Notes: a model not told the origin generated them from the letters alone. DNA of 64,000 nt from Streptomyces canus 299MFChir4.1 (GCF_000383615.1 NZ_KB911604.1:22645-86644); one strand, 5' to 3'; shown: positions 48,044 through 57,519, counted from the first letter of the stretch. Numbers and translations are program-made.

Positions 48044-50611
48044 TCACTCGTGCGCGATCGCCGCCAGTACGTTCATGCGCGATGCACGCAACGCCGGCAG
48101 CAGCGCCGCCACGATCCCCACCACCGCCGAGCCGACGACGACCGCGACGATCGTGCCCCAGGGGATCGCCAGCGCGTTCAGGCCCTGGAGCGCCAGCACC
48201 TGCTGGGTGCACACGCCCCACACCAGGCCGAGGGCGAGCCCGAGGACCGCGCCGAACACGGCGATGACCACCGACTCCAGCCGGATCATCCGCCGCAGCT
48301 GACGCCGGGCGAGCCCGATGGCGCGCAGCAGCCCGATCTCCCGGGTGCGCTCCACGACCGACAGGGCGAGGGTGTTGACCACGCCCAGCACCGCGATGAC
48401 GATTGCGAGCCCGAGCAGCGCGTACACGAGGTAGAGCAGGACGGCGATCTGGTCGTGGACCAGGTCCTTGTAGTCGGCGAGGTCGCGCACCTGGACCTGC
48501 GGATACGGGTCGAGCGTCTTCTCCAGGGCGGCGCGCAGCCGGTCGGCGCCGGCGCCGGAGGCGGCGTTCACATACAGCGCGGAGTCCTGGCCGCCCTGCG
48601 CGAACCGCTCCAGCGTGCCCAGACCGAAGTAGATGCCGCCCTGCGTCCCGAACCCGTCCGCCGAGTCCTGGTCGGTGAGGGCGCCCACGGTCAGTTCGGT
48701 CCGGCGCCCGCCCTGGAACTCGACGGGGACCCTGCTGCCGACCTTCACATGGTGGTCGCGCGCGAAGTCCAGGTCCATGGCCAGGTGCCCGGCGGCGAGC
48801 GCGGCCGCGGTGTCGCCCTGCGCGTAGGTGATGTGGGCGACCTCGTCGAGCCGCGGATCGTACCCGGCGGCGGTGGTCTCCACGCGCTTGCCGTCGGGCA
48901 GGCGTACGGCGATCGGGGCGAATCTCGACCGTACGACGAGCCCGGCGCCCTCGGTCCTGCGCACCGCGTCCGTGACCTCCTGCGGGAACGGCAGGAAGTT
49001 GCCGTTCTGCACGACGAAGTCGGCGCCCAGCGTCTTGTCGATCTGGTCGTCGAAGGACTTGGACATCGAGGCGCTGGCCACGGACATCCCGCCGACCAGG
49101 GCGAGGCCGACCATCAGGGCGGCCGCGGTGGCGCCGGTGCGGCGGGGGTTGCGCAGGGCGTTGCGCTGGCTCATCCGCCCCACCGGGCCGAAGAGGGCCG
49201 GGAAGGCGCCGCCCAGCACCCGGATCACCGGCCGCACCAGCAGGGGGCCCGCGATGACGGTGGCCAGGAGCGTCAGGACGACGCCGAGGCCGAGGAGGGA
49301 GGCCGCCGACGCCGTTCTCGACGAGGTGACACATCCCACCAACGCGGCCGCGCCCGCCGCGCCGACGACTCCTCCCACGATCGCCCGCACACGCAGCGGT
49401 TTTCCGATCCCGGCGATCTCGGCGTCCGCCAGGGCCGCCATGGGGGAGACGCCGGCCGCACGCCGGGCCGGGAGATAGGCCGCGACGAAGGTGACGCCCA
49501 CGCCGACGACGTAGGCCGCCACGGGGGTTCCCCAGCCGATGACCATCTCGCCGGTCCGGATGTTCATGCCGAACGCGTTCATGAGCGCGATGAGCCCGAC
49601 GGCGAGCCCGATGCCCGTGCCGAGCCCGACCGTGGAGCCGACCAGACCGAGCAGCGTGGCCTCGGTCAGCACTGAGCGGCGGACCTGGCGCCGGTCGGCG
49701 CCGAGTGCGCGCAGGAGGCCCAGCTCACGGGTGCGTTGGGCGATCAGCATGGAGAAGGTGTTGACGATCAGGAAGATGCCGACCAGGACGGCGATGCCCG
49801 CGAAGCCGAGCATGACGTACTTGATGACGTCGAGGAATCCGCCCAGCTGGTCGACGTCCGACTTCGCCTGCTCGCCGGCGGTCCGGTACTCGTAGGTGCC
49901 CGTGCCGAGCGCGGCGGCCACACGCTGTTTGAGCTGGTCGTTGCTGACGCCCTCGGCGGCGTCGACCGAGATGCTGGTGGCGGCCTTCGAGGAGCCGAGC
50001 AGCTTCGCCTGCGCGGTCGGCGGGTCGAGGAACAGCAGCGTGGCACCGGGGTTGGTGGTGGTGAACGTGGCGATGCCGACGATCCGCACCTTGAACGAGC
50101 CGGGCGCCGCGATCACGGTGAGCGGGTCGCCGATGTGCAGGTCCTTGCGGTCGGCGGTCTCCGAGTCGAGCAGCGCCTCGGCCGGGCCGTGCGGGGCGTG
50201 CCCGGAGGTGAGCTTCAGCGGGCTGCGCGAGGTCGGGTTCCAGTCGGTGCCGATGGTGGGGGCGCCGGTGGTCGAGCCCACCGACTCGTTCTCGGCGTCG
50301 GCGACGGTGATGCCGTCGTCCTCCGCGTCGAAGCGCGCGGCACCGACCCCGTCGACCCGGGCGACCCGGTCCGCGAGCGCGGCCGGCAGCGTGGCCGTCG
50401 TGCCGGACGGGATGGCCTCGCTCAGGTCTTCCTTGGGGCTGATCGTGAGGTCGGGCGCGGTCGAGGCGAAGAGCCGGTCGAAGGTGCGGCTCAGGGTGTC
50501 GGAGAAGATCAGGCTGCCCGAGACGAACGCCACGGACAGGACCACGGCCAGCGCGGAGAGCAGCAGCCGTCCCTTGTGGGCGAGGAAACTGCGCAGGGTC
50601 GCCTTCAGCAC
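48044..50611 (-). CDS. ABC transporter permease, MacB/FtsX type with two FtsX domains
   Basis: An 855-residue permease. After an N-terminal helix (LLLSALAVVLSVAFVSGSLIFS) lies an extracytoplasmic MacB-type domain (about 45-255), then FtsX helices, a second extracytoplasmic domain (about 535-720) and a final FtsX set (LVYALLGLAIVIAVLGVVNTLALSVVERTREIGLLRAIG). The doubled architecture is usual for actinobacterial exporters of lipids or peptides. It starts four bases after the ATPase gene, so the two form one exporter. Substrate unknown. Confidence 0.92.
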   Translation of the reverse strand: MLKATLRSFLAHKGRLLLSALAVVLSVAFVSGSLIFSDTLSRTFDRLFASTAPDLTISPKEDLSEAIPSGTTATLPAALADRVARVDGVGAARFDAEDDGITVADAENESVGSTTGAPTIGTDWNPTSRSPLKLTSGHAPHGPAEALLDSETADRKDLHIGDPLTVIAAPGSFKVRIVGIATFTTTNPGATLLFLDPPTAQAKLLGSSKAATSISVDAAEGVSNDQLKQRVAAALGTGTYEYRTAGEQAKSDVDQLGGFLDVIKYVMLGFAGIAVLVGIFLIVNTFSMLIAQRTRELGLLRALGADRRQVRRSVLTEATLLGLVGSTVGLGTGIGLAVGLIALMNAFGMNIRTGEMVIGWGTPVAAYVVGVGVTFVAAYLPARRAAGVSPMAALADAEIAGIGKPLRVRAIVGGVVGAAGAAALVGCVTSSRTASAASLLGLGVVLTLLATVIAGPLLVRPVIRVLGGAFPALFGPVGRMSQRNALRNPRRTGATAAALMVGLALVGGMSVASASMSKSFDDQIDKTLGADFVVQNGNFLPFPQEVTDAVRRTEGAGLVVRSRFAPIAVRLPDGKRVETTAAGYDPRLDEVAHITYAQGDTAAALAAGHLAMDLDFARDHHVKVGSRVPVEFQGGRRTELTVGALTDQDSADGFGTQGGIYFGLGTLERFAQGGQDSALYVNAASGAGADRLRAALEKTLDPYPQVQVRDLADYKDLVHDQIAVLLYLVYALLGLAIVIAVLGVVNTLALSVVERTREIGLLRAIGLARRQLRRMIRLESVVIAVFGAVLGLALGLVWGVCTQQVLALQGLNALAIPWGTIVAVVVGSAVVGIVAALLPALRASRMNVLAAIAHE

Positions 50612-50615
50612 GGGG

Positions 50616-51419
50616 TCAGCCCTCGTCGGTGTCGGCGTCGACCTGGCCGCGGATCACGTCGAAGCGCTTCATGCGCTCCAGCACGGCCTCCGCGGTGGGC
50701 CGCTCCATGCTGTCCACGATCCGCCCGTCCCCGAGGAAGAGCACCACGTCGGAGTGGGCGGCGGCACCCGGGTCGTGGGTGACCATGACGACGGTCTGCC
50801 CGAGCTGGTCGACGGCTTCGCGCAGGAACCCGAGGACCTCCAGGCCCGCCCGCGAGTCGAGGTTGCCGGTCGGCTCGTCCGCGAAGATCAGCTCGGGCCG
50901 GGAGGCGAGCGCCCGGGCGCACGCCACGCGCTGCTGCTGACCGCCCGAGAGCTGTGCGGGCCGGTGCTTCAGACGGTCCCGCAGGCCCAGGGTGTCGATG
51001 ACCTGGTCCAGCCACTTCTCGTCGGGCTTCTTGCCCGCGATGTCCATGGGCAGGGTGATGTTCTCGGCCGCGTTCAGTGTCGGGATCAGGTTGAACGACT
51101 GGAACATGAACCCGATCCGGTCCCGGCGCAGCCGGGTCAGCTCGCGCTCCTTGAGTCCCGTGATCTCGGTGTCGCCGAGCCACACCTGGCCGGCCGACAC
51201 GGAGTCGAGCCCCGCCAGGCAGTGCATCAGCGTGGACTTCCCGGAGCCCGAGGGCCCCATGACCGCGGTGAAGCGGCCCCGCGCGATGTCCACGTCCACC
51301 GAGTCCAGGGCGATCACGGCCGTCTCGCCCGAGCCGTACGCCTTGGTCAGACCGCGGGCGCGGGCCGCGATCCTGTCGGCCGGGGCGGTGTCCGGAGCGT
51401 CCTCCGCAGCAGTTGCCAT
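50616..51419 (-). CDS. ABC transporter ATP-binding protein (MacB/LolD type)
   Basis: A 267-residue ATPase. Walker A is GPSGSGKST (about 57-65), the signature is LSGGQQQRVACARAL, Walker B is LIFADEPTGNLDS, and the switch His is in MVTHDPGAAAHSD. The Q-loop region is FMFQSFNLIPTLNAAENI. Together with the 855-residue permease gene four bases downstream it forms a MacB-like exporter. ATG 51419 reads divergently from the toxin-antitoxin genes, with 159 bases between starts. Confidence 0.95.
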   Translation of the reverse strand: MATAAEDAPDTAPADRIAARARGLTKAYGSGETAVIALDSVDVDIARGRFTAVMGPSGSGKSTLMHCLAGLDSVSAGQVWLGDTEITGLKERELTRLRRDRIGFMFQSFNLIPTLNAAENITLPMDIAGKKPDEKWLDQVIDTLGLRDRLKHRPAQLSGGQQQRVACARALASRPELIFADEPTGNLDSRAGLEVLGFLREAVDQLGQTVVMVTHDPGAAAHSDVVLFLGDGRIVDSMERPTAEAVLERMKRFDVIRGQVDADTDEG

Positions 51420-51547
51420 GAGGCCGAGGGTAGTGTGATCCGTCCCACACTCGATATCCCTCTTGGGGTCGAGGCGGTCTCCACCCCAGGTCGGGTCCCT
51501 GATACCCGTGTAAGGGGCACCGGCTAGGCCCGAAGGTCCCTCTTGCC

Positions 51548-51570
51548 AGTGCTAGCACTTCGGCGCTAGC
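51548..51570. promoter_or_regulatory. Candidate autoregulatory operator of the toxin-antitoxin genes
   Basis: AGTGCTAGCACT (51548-51559) is a perfect 12-base palindrome. A second GCTAGC follows at 51565-51570, 14 bases from the first GCTAGC. The pair ends eight bases before the antitoxin start, where ribbon-helix-helix antitoxins usually bind. Confidence 0.65.
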
Positions 51571-51578
51571 TTCGAAGT

Positions 51579-51803
51579 ATGGCGAAGACTCAGTTGAACG
51601 TGCGGGTGGACGAGGGCACCGCCCGCGCCGCCCGTGAACGTGCCCTCGCCCGCGGCGTGAGCGTCAACCGCTACATCGAGGAACTGGTCATGAAAGACAC
51701 CGGCGAGGCGGGCCAGGCCTTCGTGGAGGCCGCGGCCGACTTCATGAAGCAGTACGAATCCGTGTTCGCGGAGGAGTTCGGCAAGGACCACGAGACTCGT
51801 TGA
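51579..51803 (+). CDS. Ribbon-helix-helix antitoxin
   Basis: A 74-residue antitoxin. The N-terminal ribbon-helix-helix DNA-binding domain is TQLNVRVDEGTARAARERALARGVSVNRYIEELVM (about 4-38). The C-terminal part is acidic and hydrophilic (FMKQYESVFAEEFGKDHETR), likely the toxin-binding tail. The start has no good ribosome binding site and lies just after a palindromic operator, as expected for an autoregulated gene. It overlaps the toxin start (TTGA). Confidence 0.82.
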   Translation: MAKTQLNVRVDEGTARAARERALARGVSVNRYIEELVMKDTGEAGQAFVEAAADFMKQYESVFAEEFGKDHETR

Positions 51804-52174
51804 GCGATCTGCACATCGACCTCGCCTGGCTCCTGATGCTCGCGGAGCAGAAGACCCCGGGCGATCCCCAGGTCACCGACTGGGGCGCACTGGTCGCCGC
51901 CGTGGCACGCCACCAGGCGGAGATCTTCGACATCCCGGTCTACGACGGCCCGCACCTGCGTGCCGCCGCGCTGCTGCAACTCCTCATCCATGTCCCGGCG
52001 TTGGAGCGCACCAACGCGCTCTTCGCCTGCGCGGTCGGGTACGCCTATCTCGTCGCGAGCGGGCTCAGGGTCGTCACCTCGCCCGAACTCGTCCGGGACC
52101 TCGCCAAGGTGGCCAAAAAGGGCGACGCCTCGGTGCACGACATCGCCCGCGAGCTGCGGAGATGGACGCTCTGA
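51800..52174 (+). CDS. Fic/Doc-like toxin with a degenerate catalytic motif
   Basis: A 124-residue protein read from TTG 51800, overlapping the antitoxin stop. It has the Fic/Doc fold signs (DIPVYDGPHLRAAALLQLLIH, then CAVGYAYLVASGL, and the C-terminal LAKVAKKGDASVHDIARELRRW). The catalytic HPFxxGN(K/G)R motif is replaced by H64-VPALERTN, in which only the His is kept. It may act by a different chemistry or be a weakened toxin. The gene ends one base before the convergent methyltransferase gene. Confidence 0.75.
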   Translation: MSDLHIDLAWLLMLAEQKTPGDPQVTDWGALVAAVARHQAEIFDIPVYDGPHLRAAALLQLLIHVPALERTNALFACAVGYAYLVASGLRVVTSPELVRDLAKVAKKGDASVHDIARELRRWTL

Positions 52175-52864
52175 TCAGCGCTCCGCCGGCGGTGGCCGCC
52201 AGGCGGTGCCCAGCACGCAGAAGCACGTGGGCAGCGTCGGCCCCTTTTCCGGCATCAACACCCGCCGGTAGGGGCCGAGTTCGAAACCGGCCGCCCGCAG
52301 GGCCGCGACCGGGTCACGGCCCAGATGACAGCCGCCGCTCAGCGGCGGCCACAGCGTGCGGTCCAGGGCACGCTGGGTGAAGCGCATCGCCGGACCGCCG
52401 CCCTTGCCGTGCTCGAAGAACCGCACGACCCCGCCGGGCCGCAGCACCCTGCGCACCTCGCCGAGCGCCCGCGGCACGTCGCGCACACTGCACAGCACCA
52501 GCGAGATCACCACGGCGTCGAACGCCTCGCTCTTGACGGGCAGCGCCTCCGCGGCCCCGGGCGCCACGTCTACCGGCACCTCCGCGCGCAGGGCGGCCTC
52601 CACCGCCAACTGCCGCAGCCGGCGCTCCGGTTCGATCGCCACGACCTCGGAGACCGCGCGGGGATAATGCGAGAAGTTCAGGCCGTTGCCCGCGCCGATC
52701 TCGAGCACCCGCCCGGACAGCCCGGCGAGCAGCCGCTTTCGCACGCCGGCCATGCCCATCCGGGTCTCGGCGGCGACACTGACCCGGGCGTAGTACCGGG
52801 CGAACAGCGGATGGTGGACGGGGTCCCGGGACACCTTCCCGGAACCGGCGGACCGCGGCGCCAT
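52175..52864 (-). CDS. Class I SAM-dependent methyltransferase
   Basis: A protein of about 229 residues. The SAM site is VLEIGAGNGLNF (motif I), followed by VVAIEPERRLR (motif II acidic residue) and DAVVISLVLCSV (motif IV). It resembles the UbiE/Coq5-like phospholipid or small-molecule methyltransferases; no substrate is clear. The ATG at 52864 was preferred (MAPRSAG) over an in-frame ATG five codons upstream. It reads toward the toxin gene and ends one base from it. Confidence 0.88.
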   Translation of the reverse strand: MAPRSAGSGKVSRDPVHHPLFARYYARVSVAAETRMGMAGVRKRLLAGLSGRVLEIGAGNGLNFSHYPRAVSEVVAIEPERRLRQLAVEAALRAEVPVDVAPGAAEALPVKSEAFDAVVISLVLCSVRDVPRALGEVRRVLRPGGVVRFFEHGKGGGPAMRFTQRALDRTLWPPLSGGCHLGRDPVAALRAAGFELGPYRRVLMPEKGPTLPTCFCVLGTAWRPPPAER

Positions 52865-52941
52865 GGCAGCCTCCCTCACCGGACAGGACTGACCTCACCG
52901 CAATTGTCCCCCGCGGGACCCCGTCGCACCCCTGCGGGGAC

Positions 52942-53619
52942 TCACCGGACGAAGTCGCGCACCTGCTCGTAGACGCCGTGGTCGTTGTTCATGTCGGTGT
53001 GCGAGATGCAGCCGACCTCGACGTTGGTGGCCCCGCTGAGGATCGCCGTGGTGTCGGGGGTGAGGGCGTCGTCGCAGTTGGACCAGTAGCCGGCATAGCT
53101 GACGCTGCCCGGCGTCTCGTCGCCGGAGTTGAGGGCCGTGAGGAAGGAGCTGCCGGTGTACATCTCCGCGCACGAGGTGTACAGCCACGAGCACCAGGAG
53201 GCCGTGGTCGTGCCGTGGTTGACGCCGGCGGCCGAGACGAAGTCGTCCACGTACGCGGTGCCGCCGAGGTTCTTCAGGTAGTAGCGGGCGCTCAGCGCGC
53301 CCATCGAGTGGGTGACCAGGTCCACCTTCGAGGCGCCGGTCGCCTTGAGGACCCGCTGGACCTCGGTGGCCAGCTGCTGGGCGGTGGTCACGTTCGACTG
53401 CGACCAGCTGTACGACCAGGCGTCGAGCTCTGACGTGGGGTAGCCGTCCGCCTTGAAGTCGGCGATCCAGTCGTCCCAGCTGCTCGCGTCGCTGCTGAGG
53501 CCGTGCACGAAGACGACGGGGTTGTGGGTCGCCGCGTGAGCGGGGACCGCGGCGAAGGAGAGTGCCAGAAGGAGAGAAGTGACCACGGCCGCGGCGATGC
53601 GACGCCCGAAGCGCTGCAT
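52942..53619 (-). CDS. Secreted lipase (LipA/class-II-like alpha/beta hydrolase)
   Basis: A 225-residue secreted lipase. The signal peptide (RRIAAAVVTSLLLALSFAAVPAHA, about residues 6-29) ends at an Ala-X-Ala site. The mature part has VVFVHGLSSDASSWDDW, the nucleophile THSMGAL and a late catalytic His (CISHTDMNNDHG). Four Cys residues allow disulfides. It acts outside the cell on lipid esters. It is divergent from the large LuxR regulator with 105 bases between starts, which may control it. Confidence 0.92.
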   Translation of the reverse strand: MQRFGRRIAAAVVTSLLLALSFAAVPAHAATHNPVVFVHGLSSDASSWDDWIADFKADGYPTSELDAWSYSWSQSNVTTAQQLATEVQRVLKATGASKVDLVTHSMGALSARYYLKNLGGTAYVDDFVSAAGVNHGTTTASWCSWLYTSCAEMYTGSSFLTALNSGDETPGSVSYAGYWSNCDDALTPDTTAILSGATNVEVGCISHTDMNNDHGVYEQVRDFVR

Positions 53620-53724
53620 GATGCCTCCTGAAACGGGTGGGGTTGTCAGGAGTGTCGGCGGGGTCTACGCGCTCCGCATCGGTGAAGTCGCCGGTCTTTA
53701 CGGGTCAATTAACTCGCCAGTAAC

Positions 53725-55968
53725 GTGAGTTGCGTGGTGACTCCGGTGAACCCTCCGCATCAGACCTCCACTTCGCCACCGCAGCCCGTGATCTCGGCCC
53801 TCCCCGAGGGCGTCAGGGTGCGGCTCTCGCATTCCGTTTACGGTGATCCGCGCGCCGTCGCCGAACTCGTGACGCTGCTGACCGACCGTCAGTCGGCGGG
53901 CCTGGACCCGCTCCCCACCGACCCCGTCGATCTCGCCCCCGCGCTGCTGCGTGCGCTACGCGCGGAGATCCGGGTCCTGCCCGACGACACCCGCCTTCTC
54001 CTGCTCCTCGCTGCTGCCGACCAGTACCCGGTCGCCACCCACGCCTTCCCGCGCGCCGTCACCGCCGCCCGCCTCGACACCCGCCCGCTGGAAGCCGCGG
54101 AGGCGGCCGGTGTGGCGCACTCGGGGGCGGGCGGGGTCGTCTTCCGGGACGCCTGGACGAGGATCGCCGCGTACGAGTCCGGCACCCCGGCCGACCGCCG
54201 GGACGTCCACCGTCTGCTGGCCCGCGTGCTGCACGGCGACGGCGAGGCTCCCCGTCGGTCCTGGCACCGGGGCGCGGGCGCTCTGGGTCCGAGCGGACGG
54301 CTTGCCGCGGAGCTCCGCGGCTCCGCGGACAAGGCCCGGCACACCGGACAACTCGCCCTGGCCCGGGTCCTGCTGGAGCGGGCCGCCGCGCTCTGTCCGG
54401 ACCCGGCGGAACGCTCCCGTCTGGTGACACGTGCCGCCGCGGACGCCTGGCAGGCCGGTGACGGCGACCGGGCCCGCCGACTGGCGGCCGACGGCACGGC
54501 CGACGACGCCCTCTCGGGTCTGTTCGCGTTGCGCGAGGGCAATGCGACGGAGGCGTTCGACGCGCTCCTGGGCGCGGCGGCGCACCGCGCGAGACCCCGA
54601 AGAGGGAACGATTCTCCAGACGCGGGCGGGACACCTGGTGACGGCGAGGTGTCCATCGACCCCGCCTCTCATCTCCTCGCCCGCGCCACCGAGGCCGCGA
54701 TGTACACCGGCGACCTGCGCCGCTGCCGGGACGCCGCCCGGGTCGCCGGGCGACTCGGGATCGCGCAGCCCGGCACGCTCGGCGGACTCGCTGCCGCCTT
54801 CGAGGGGCGCTACGAGGACGCCCGAGACCTCCTCCAGGCGGCCGCCGGGCGTTGCGGTCCCGGCGGCGACCCCACCGTCCTGATCCACGCCGGCATCGCC
54901 GCCCTGATGCTCGGCGACCACACTCGCGCGGCCACCGCGACCCTGCGTGCCGTCACCTTCGCCCGCGCCCGGGGCGCGACGGCCGTCGTGGCCCAGGCCA
55001 TGGAGTTCCGCGCGTACGCCGACTTCTGGACCGGCCGCCCCCAGGCCGGACAGACCGCGGCGACGGAGGCCCTGCACCAGGCGTACGCCACCGGGCAGGA
55101 CAACGGGGCCTGCCACCTCCAGGCCGCCCTCGCCATGTTCGCGGCGATCACGGGTGACGCGGACGTCTGCCGCGACCGCGCCGCCGCCGCACGGTCGTAC
55201 GCCCTCGCCCGGGGCCTCGGCCTGCCCGCCGCGCTCGCCCTGTGGGCGCTCGCCTTCCTCGACCTCACCCATGGGCGTTTCGCCGGCGCGGCGGCCCGGC
55301 TGCGCGCCCTCGCCGGGTTCGGTCCCGGCCACGGCCACCGGGCCATCCGGCACCTGGCCACCCCGCACTACGTCGAGACCGCCGTCCGCACCGACGACAC
55401 GAGGATCGCCCGTGGCGCCCACGCCGACTACCACCGCTGGGCCACGGCCGTACGCAGCCCCGACGACCTCGCCCTGAGCGCCCGATGCCGTGCGCTGCTG
55501 GCTCCCGGCGAGGAGGCGGTCGAGCACTACCGCGCGGCGCTCGACCTGCACGCCCGCGGCACCCGCGACTTCGAACGCGCCCGCACGGAGCTACTGTTCG
55601 GCAGTGCTCTGCGCCGTCTGCGCCACCGCACCGAGGCCCGCGACCGCCTGCACAGTGCCCTGGCGGCCTTCGAACACTTCGGCGCCCCGCACTGCGCGGC
55701 CCAGGCCCGAGCCGAACTCCGCGCCCTCGGCGCCCCGGCGGCACCGACCCACGCCGTGGAACCCACCGCACGCCTCACCGCCCAGCAGTTGCTGGTCGCC
55801 CGGATGGTCGCCGAAGGAGCCACCAACCGGGAGATCGCCGCCCGGCTGGCCCTCAGCCCGCGCACGATCGACCACCATCTGCGGGGCGTCTTCACCCGGC
55901 TGGGCATCCGCTCCCGCATCGAACTGGTGCGGCTCATCGCGGAGAGCGAGGGCCCCTGGGCGCGGTGA
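53725..55968 (+). CDS. Large LuxR-family regulator without ATPase motifs
   Basis: A 747-residue protein. The C-terminal LuxR helix-turn-helix is clear (about 680-740: LTAQQLLVARMVAEGATNREIAARLALSPRTIDHHLRGVFTRLGIRS). The long middle reads as Ala/Arg-rich tandem helices like the TPR region of LAL regulators, but no Walker A or B is present, unlike true LAL proteins (about 900 residues). Starts at 53725, 53734 and 53737 are all GTG. It is divergent from the secreted lipase, a pairing resembling LipA/LipR. Confidence 0.82.
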   Translation: MSCVVTPVNPPHQTSTSPPQPVISALPEGVRVRLSHSVYGDPRAVAELVTLLTDRQSAGLDPLPTDPVDLAPALLRALRAEIRVLPDDTRLLLLLAAADQYPVATHAFPRAVTAARLDTRPLEAAEAAGVAHSGAGGVVFRDAWTRIAAYESGTPADRRDVHRLLARVLHGDGEAPRRSWHRGAGALGPSGRLAAELRGSADKARHTGQLALARVLLERAAALCPDPAERSRLVTRAAADAWQAGDGDRARRLAADGTADDALSGLFALREGNATEAFDALLGAAAHRARPRRGNDSPDAGGTPGDGEVSIDPASHLLARATEAAMYTGDLRRCRDAARVAGRLGIAQPGTLGGLAAAFEGRYEDARDLLQAAAGRCGPGGDPTVLIHAGIAALMLGDHTRAATATLRAVTFARARGATAVVAQAMEFRAYADFWTGRPQAGQTAATEALHQAYATGQDNGACHLQAALAMFAAITGDADVCRDRAAAARSYALARGLGLPAALALWALAFLDLTHGRFAGAAARLRALAGFGPGHGHRAIRHLATPHYVETAVRTDDTRIARGAHADYHRWATAVRSPDDLALSARCRALLAPGEEAVEHYRAALDLHARGTRDFERARTELLFGSALRRLRHRTEARDRLHSALAAFEHFGAPHCAAQARAELRALGAPAAPTHAVEPTARLTAQQLLVARMVAEGATNREIAARLALSPRTIDHHLRGVFTRLGIRSRIELVRLIAESEGPWAR

Positions 55969-55984
55969 GCGGCTGTGCGTGGCG

Positions 55985-56383
55985 TCAGCGTGCGAACTTC
56001 TCGATGGCCTCCGGGGTGACGGGCGTGAAGAAGTTGACGAGGTTGCCGTCGGGGTCGCGGAACAGCAGCGACCGGTTGCCCCAGGGCATCGTGGTGGGCT
56101 TGGTGACGAAGTCGGTGACGAAGCCGGTCAGGTTGTTGTAAACGCTGTCCACGTCGTCGACGAGGAACTCGGTGATCACACTGTGGTTGTCCGCCGGGCG
56201 GGCGGAGCCCGGGGCGAACAGCGGGACGGTGCGGGTGCTGCCGATCGCGAGGGTGGCGCCCGCGGTCTTGAGTTCGGCGAAGTCTTCGTTGGCCCACGTC
56301 GCCTGCGCCCCTGTGGCTCGCTCGTAGAACTCGACGAGGCGCGTGACGTCGCTGGTGATGATGCGGATCGAGACGAAGTCCAT
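55985..56383 (-). CDS. VOC (glyoxalase/dioxygenase) family protein
   Basis: A 132-residue vicinal-oxygen-chelate protein. It has two beta-alpha-beta-beta-beta halves: SIRIITSDVTRLVEFYERATG and NRSLLFRDPDGNLVNFFTPV, the latter typical of the C-terminal half. It may act as a glyoxalase-like or resistance-type binder. ATG 56383 has AAGGAG six bases upstream. It is divergent from the WYL regulator at 56477 and probably controlled by it. It ends 17 bases from the LuxR gene, tail to tail. Confidence 0.9.
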   Translation of the reverse strand: MDFVSIRIITSDVTRLVEFYERATGAQATWANEDFAELKTAGATLAIGSTRTVPLFAPGSARPADNHSVITEFLVDDVDSVYNNLTGFVTDFVTKPTTMPWGNRSLLFRDPDGNLVNFFTPVTPEAIEKFAR

Positions 56384-56476
56384 GGGATTCTCCTTGGCTG
56401 TGCTGAACGCGTGCTCGTCGCAGGCTAGGAGAAATAGGGGACAGAATCGGTCCTGTATTCGCGTTAGGCTGCGAAC

Positions 56477-57466
56477 ATGCCCCGACCCACCGGCCGCGTG
56501 CTGACACTTCTGGAGCTGCTGCAGTCGGGCGGCACCCGGACCGTGGCCGAGCTGGCCGACCGTCTCGGTGTCGAAGGGCGCACCGTGCGGCGGTATGTGA
56601 ACCAGCTGATCGACCTGGACGTGCCCGTGGAGTCGGTGCGCGGCCGCTACGGCGGGTACCGGCTGGGGCCCGGGTACCGCCTGCCTCCGCTCATGCTCAG
56701 CGACGACGAGGCGCTGGCCGTACTGCTCGGCCTGGTCGCAGGCCGCCGGGCGGGGCTGACGACGGCGGAGCGCACGGCGAACGAGACGGCGTCGGCGAAG
56801 ATCCGGCGGGTGCTGCCCCAGCACATCGCCCGTCGGCTCGACGCGCTCCTGGAGGCTCTCGACTTCACGGACCAGCCCGGCGAGTTGGACCACCCGGACG
56901 CCGGGCTCCTGCTGACCGTCGCCGACGCGGTGCGCCACCGCCGGCCGGTCTCGATCCGCTACACCGACCGCGACGGACGGCGCAGCGAGCGCACACTGCA
57001 CGCGTACGGGATCGTCGCCCATGCGGGCCGGTGGTACGTCACGGGCAAGGACGCCCAGGTCGGCGAGGACCGAACCTTCCGGCTCGATCGCATCGCGGAC
57101 GCCAGGGCCCTGCCCGGCTCGTTCGAAGCGCCCGTGGGTCCCGCTCCGGCACAGCGTGTGCTGTCGGGATTCGCGACGGCCGAGTACCGGCATGAGGTGA
57201 TCCTGCGAGTCGACGGGACCGTCGAGCAGATCCGCGCCCACCTCCCGGCCGCCGTCGCGACCCTGGAGGAGCACGAGTCCCCGGACGGCGAGGACCGGGC
57301 GACCGAGCGCTGGATGCGCGTCAAGCTGCGGGCGGAGCGGCTCGACTGGTTGCCCGGGGTCCTCGCCTCACTCGACCGGCCGTTCGTCATCGAGCGCCCC
57401 GCCGAACTGCGCGACCTCGTCATCGCGCTCGCCGACCGCCTCGCGTCCTGCGCCCGCCGAGCCTGA
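56477..57466 (+). CDS. WYL-domain transcriptional regulator (YafY type)
   Basis: A 329-residue regulator. An N-terminal HTH_11 domain covers about 5-60 (LTLLELLQSGGTRTVAELADRLGVEGRTVRRYVNQL). The WYL domain follows (about 145-215: VSIRYTDRDGRRSERTLHAYGIVAHAGRWYVTG) with a C-terminal extension (about 235-325). WYL domains bind nucleotides or small ligands and regulate stress or defence genes. It is divergent from the VOC gene with 93 bases between starts. A TTAGGCT promoter-like element lies just upstream (56463). Confidence 0.93.
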   Translation: MPRPTGRVLTLLELLQSGGTRTVAELADRLGVEGRTVRRYVNQLIDLDVPVESVRGRYGGYRLGPGYRLPPLMLSDDEALAVLLGLVAGRRAGLTTAERTANETASAKIRRVLPQHIARRLDALLEALDFTDQPGELDHPDAGLLLTVADAVRHRRPVSIRYTDRDGRRSERTLHAYGIVAHAGRWYVTGKDAQVGEDRTFRLDRIADARALPGSFEAPVGPAPAQRVLSGFATAEYRHEVILRVDGTVEQIRAHLPAAVATLEEHESPDGEDRATERWMRVKLRAERLDWLPGVLASLDRPFVIERPAELRDLVIALADRLASCARRA

Positions 57467-57519
57467 CAACGAGGACGGACGTGATCGGACGGCACACCTG
57501 GAGGTTCCCCGAGGCCCGC

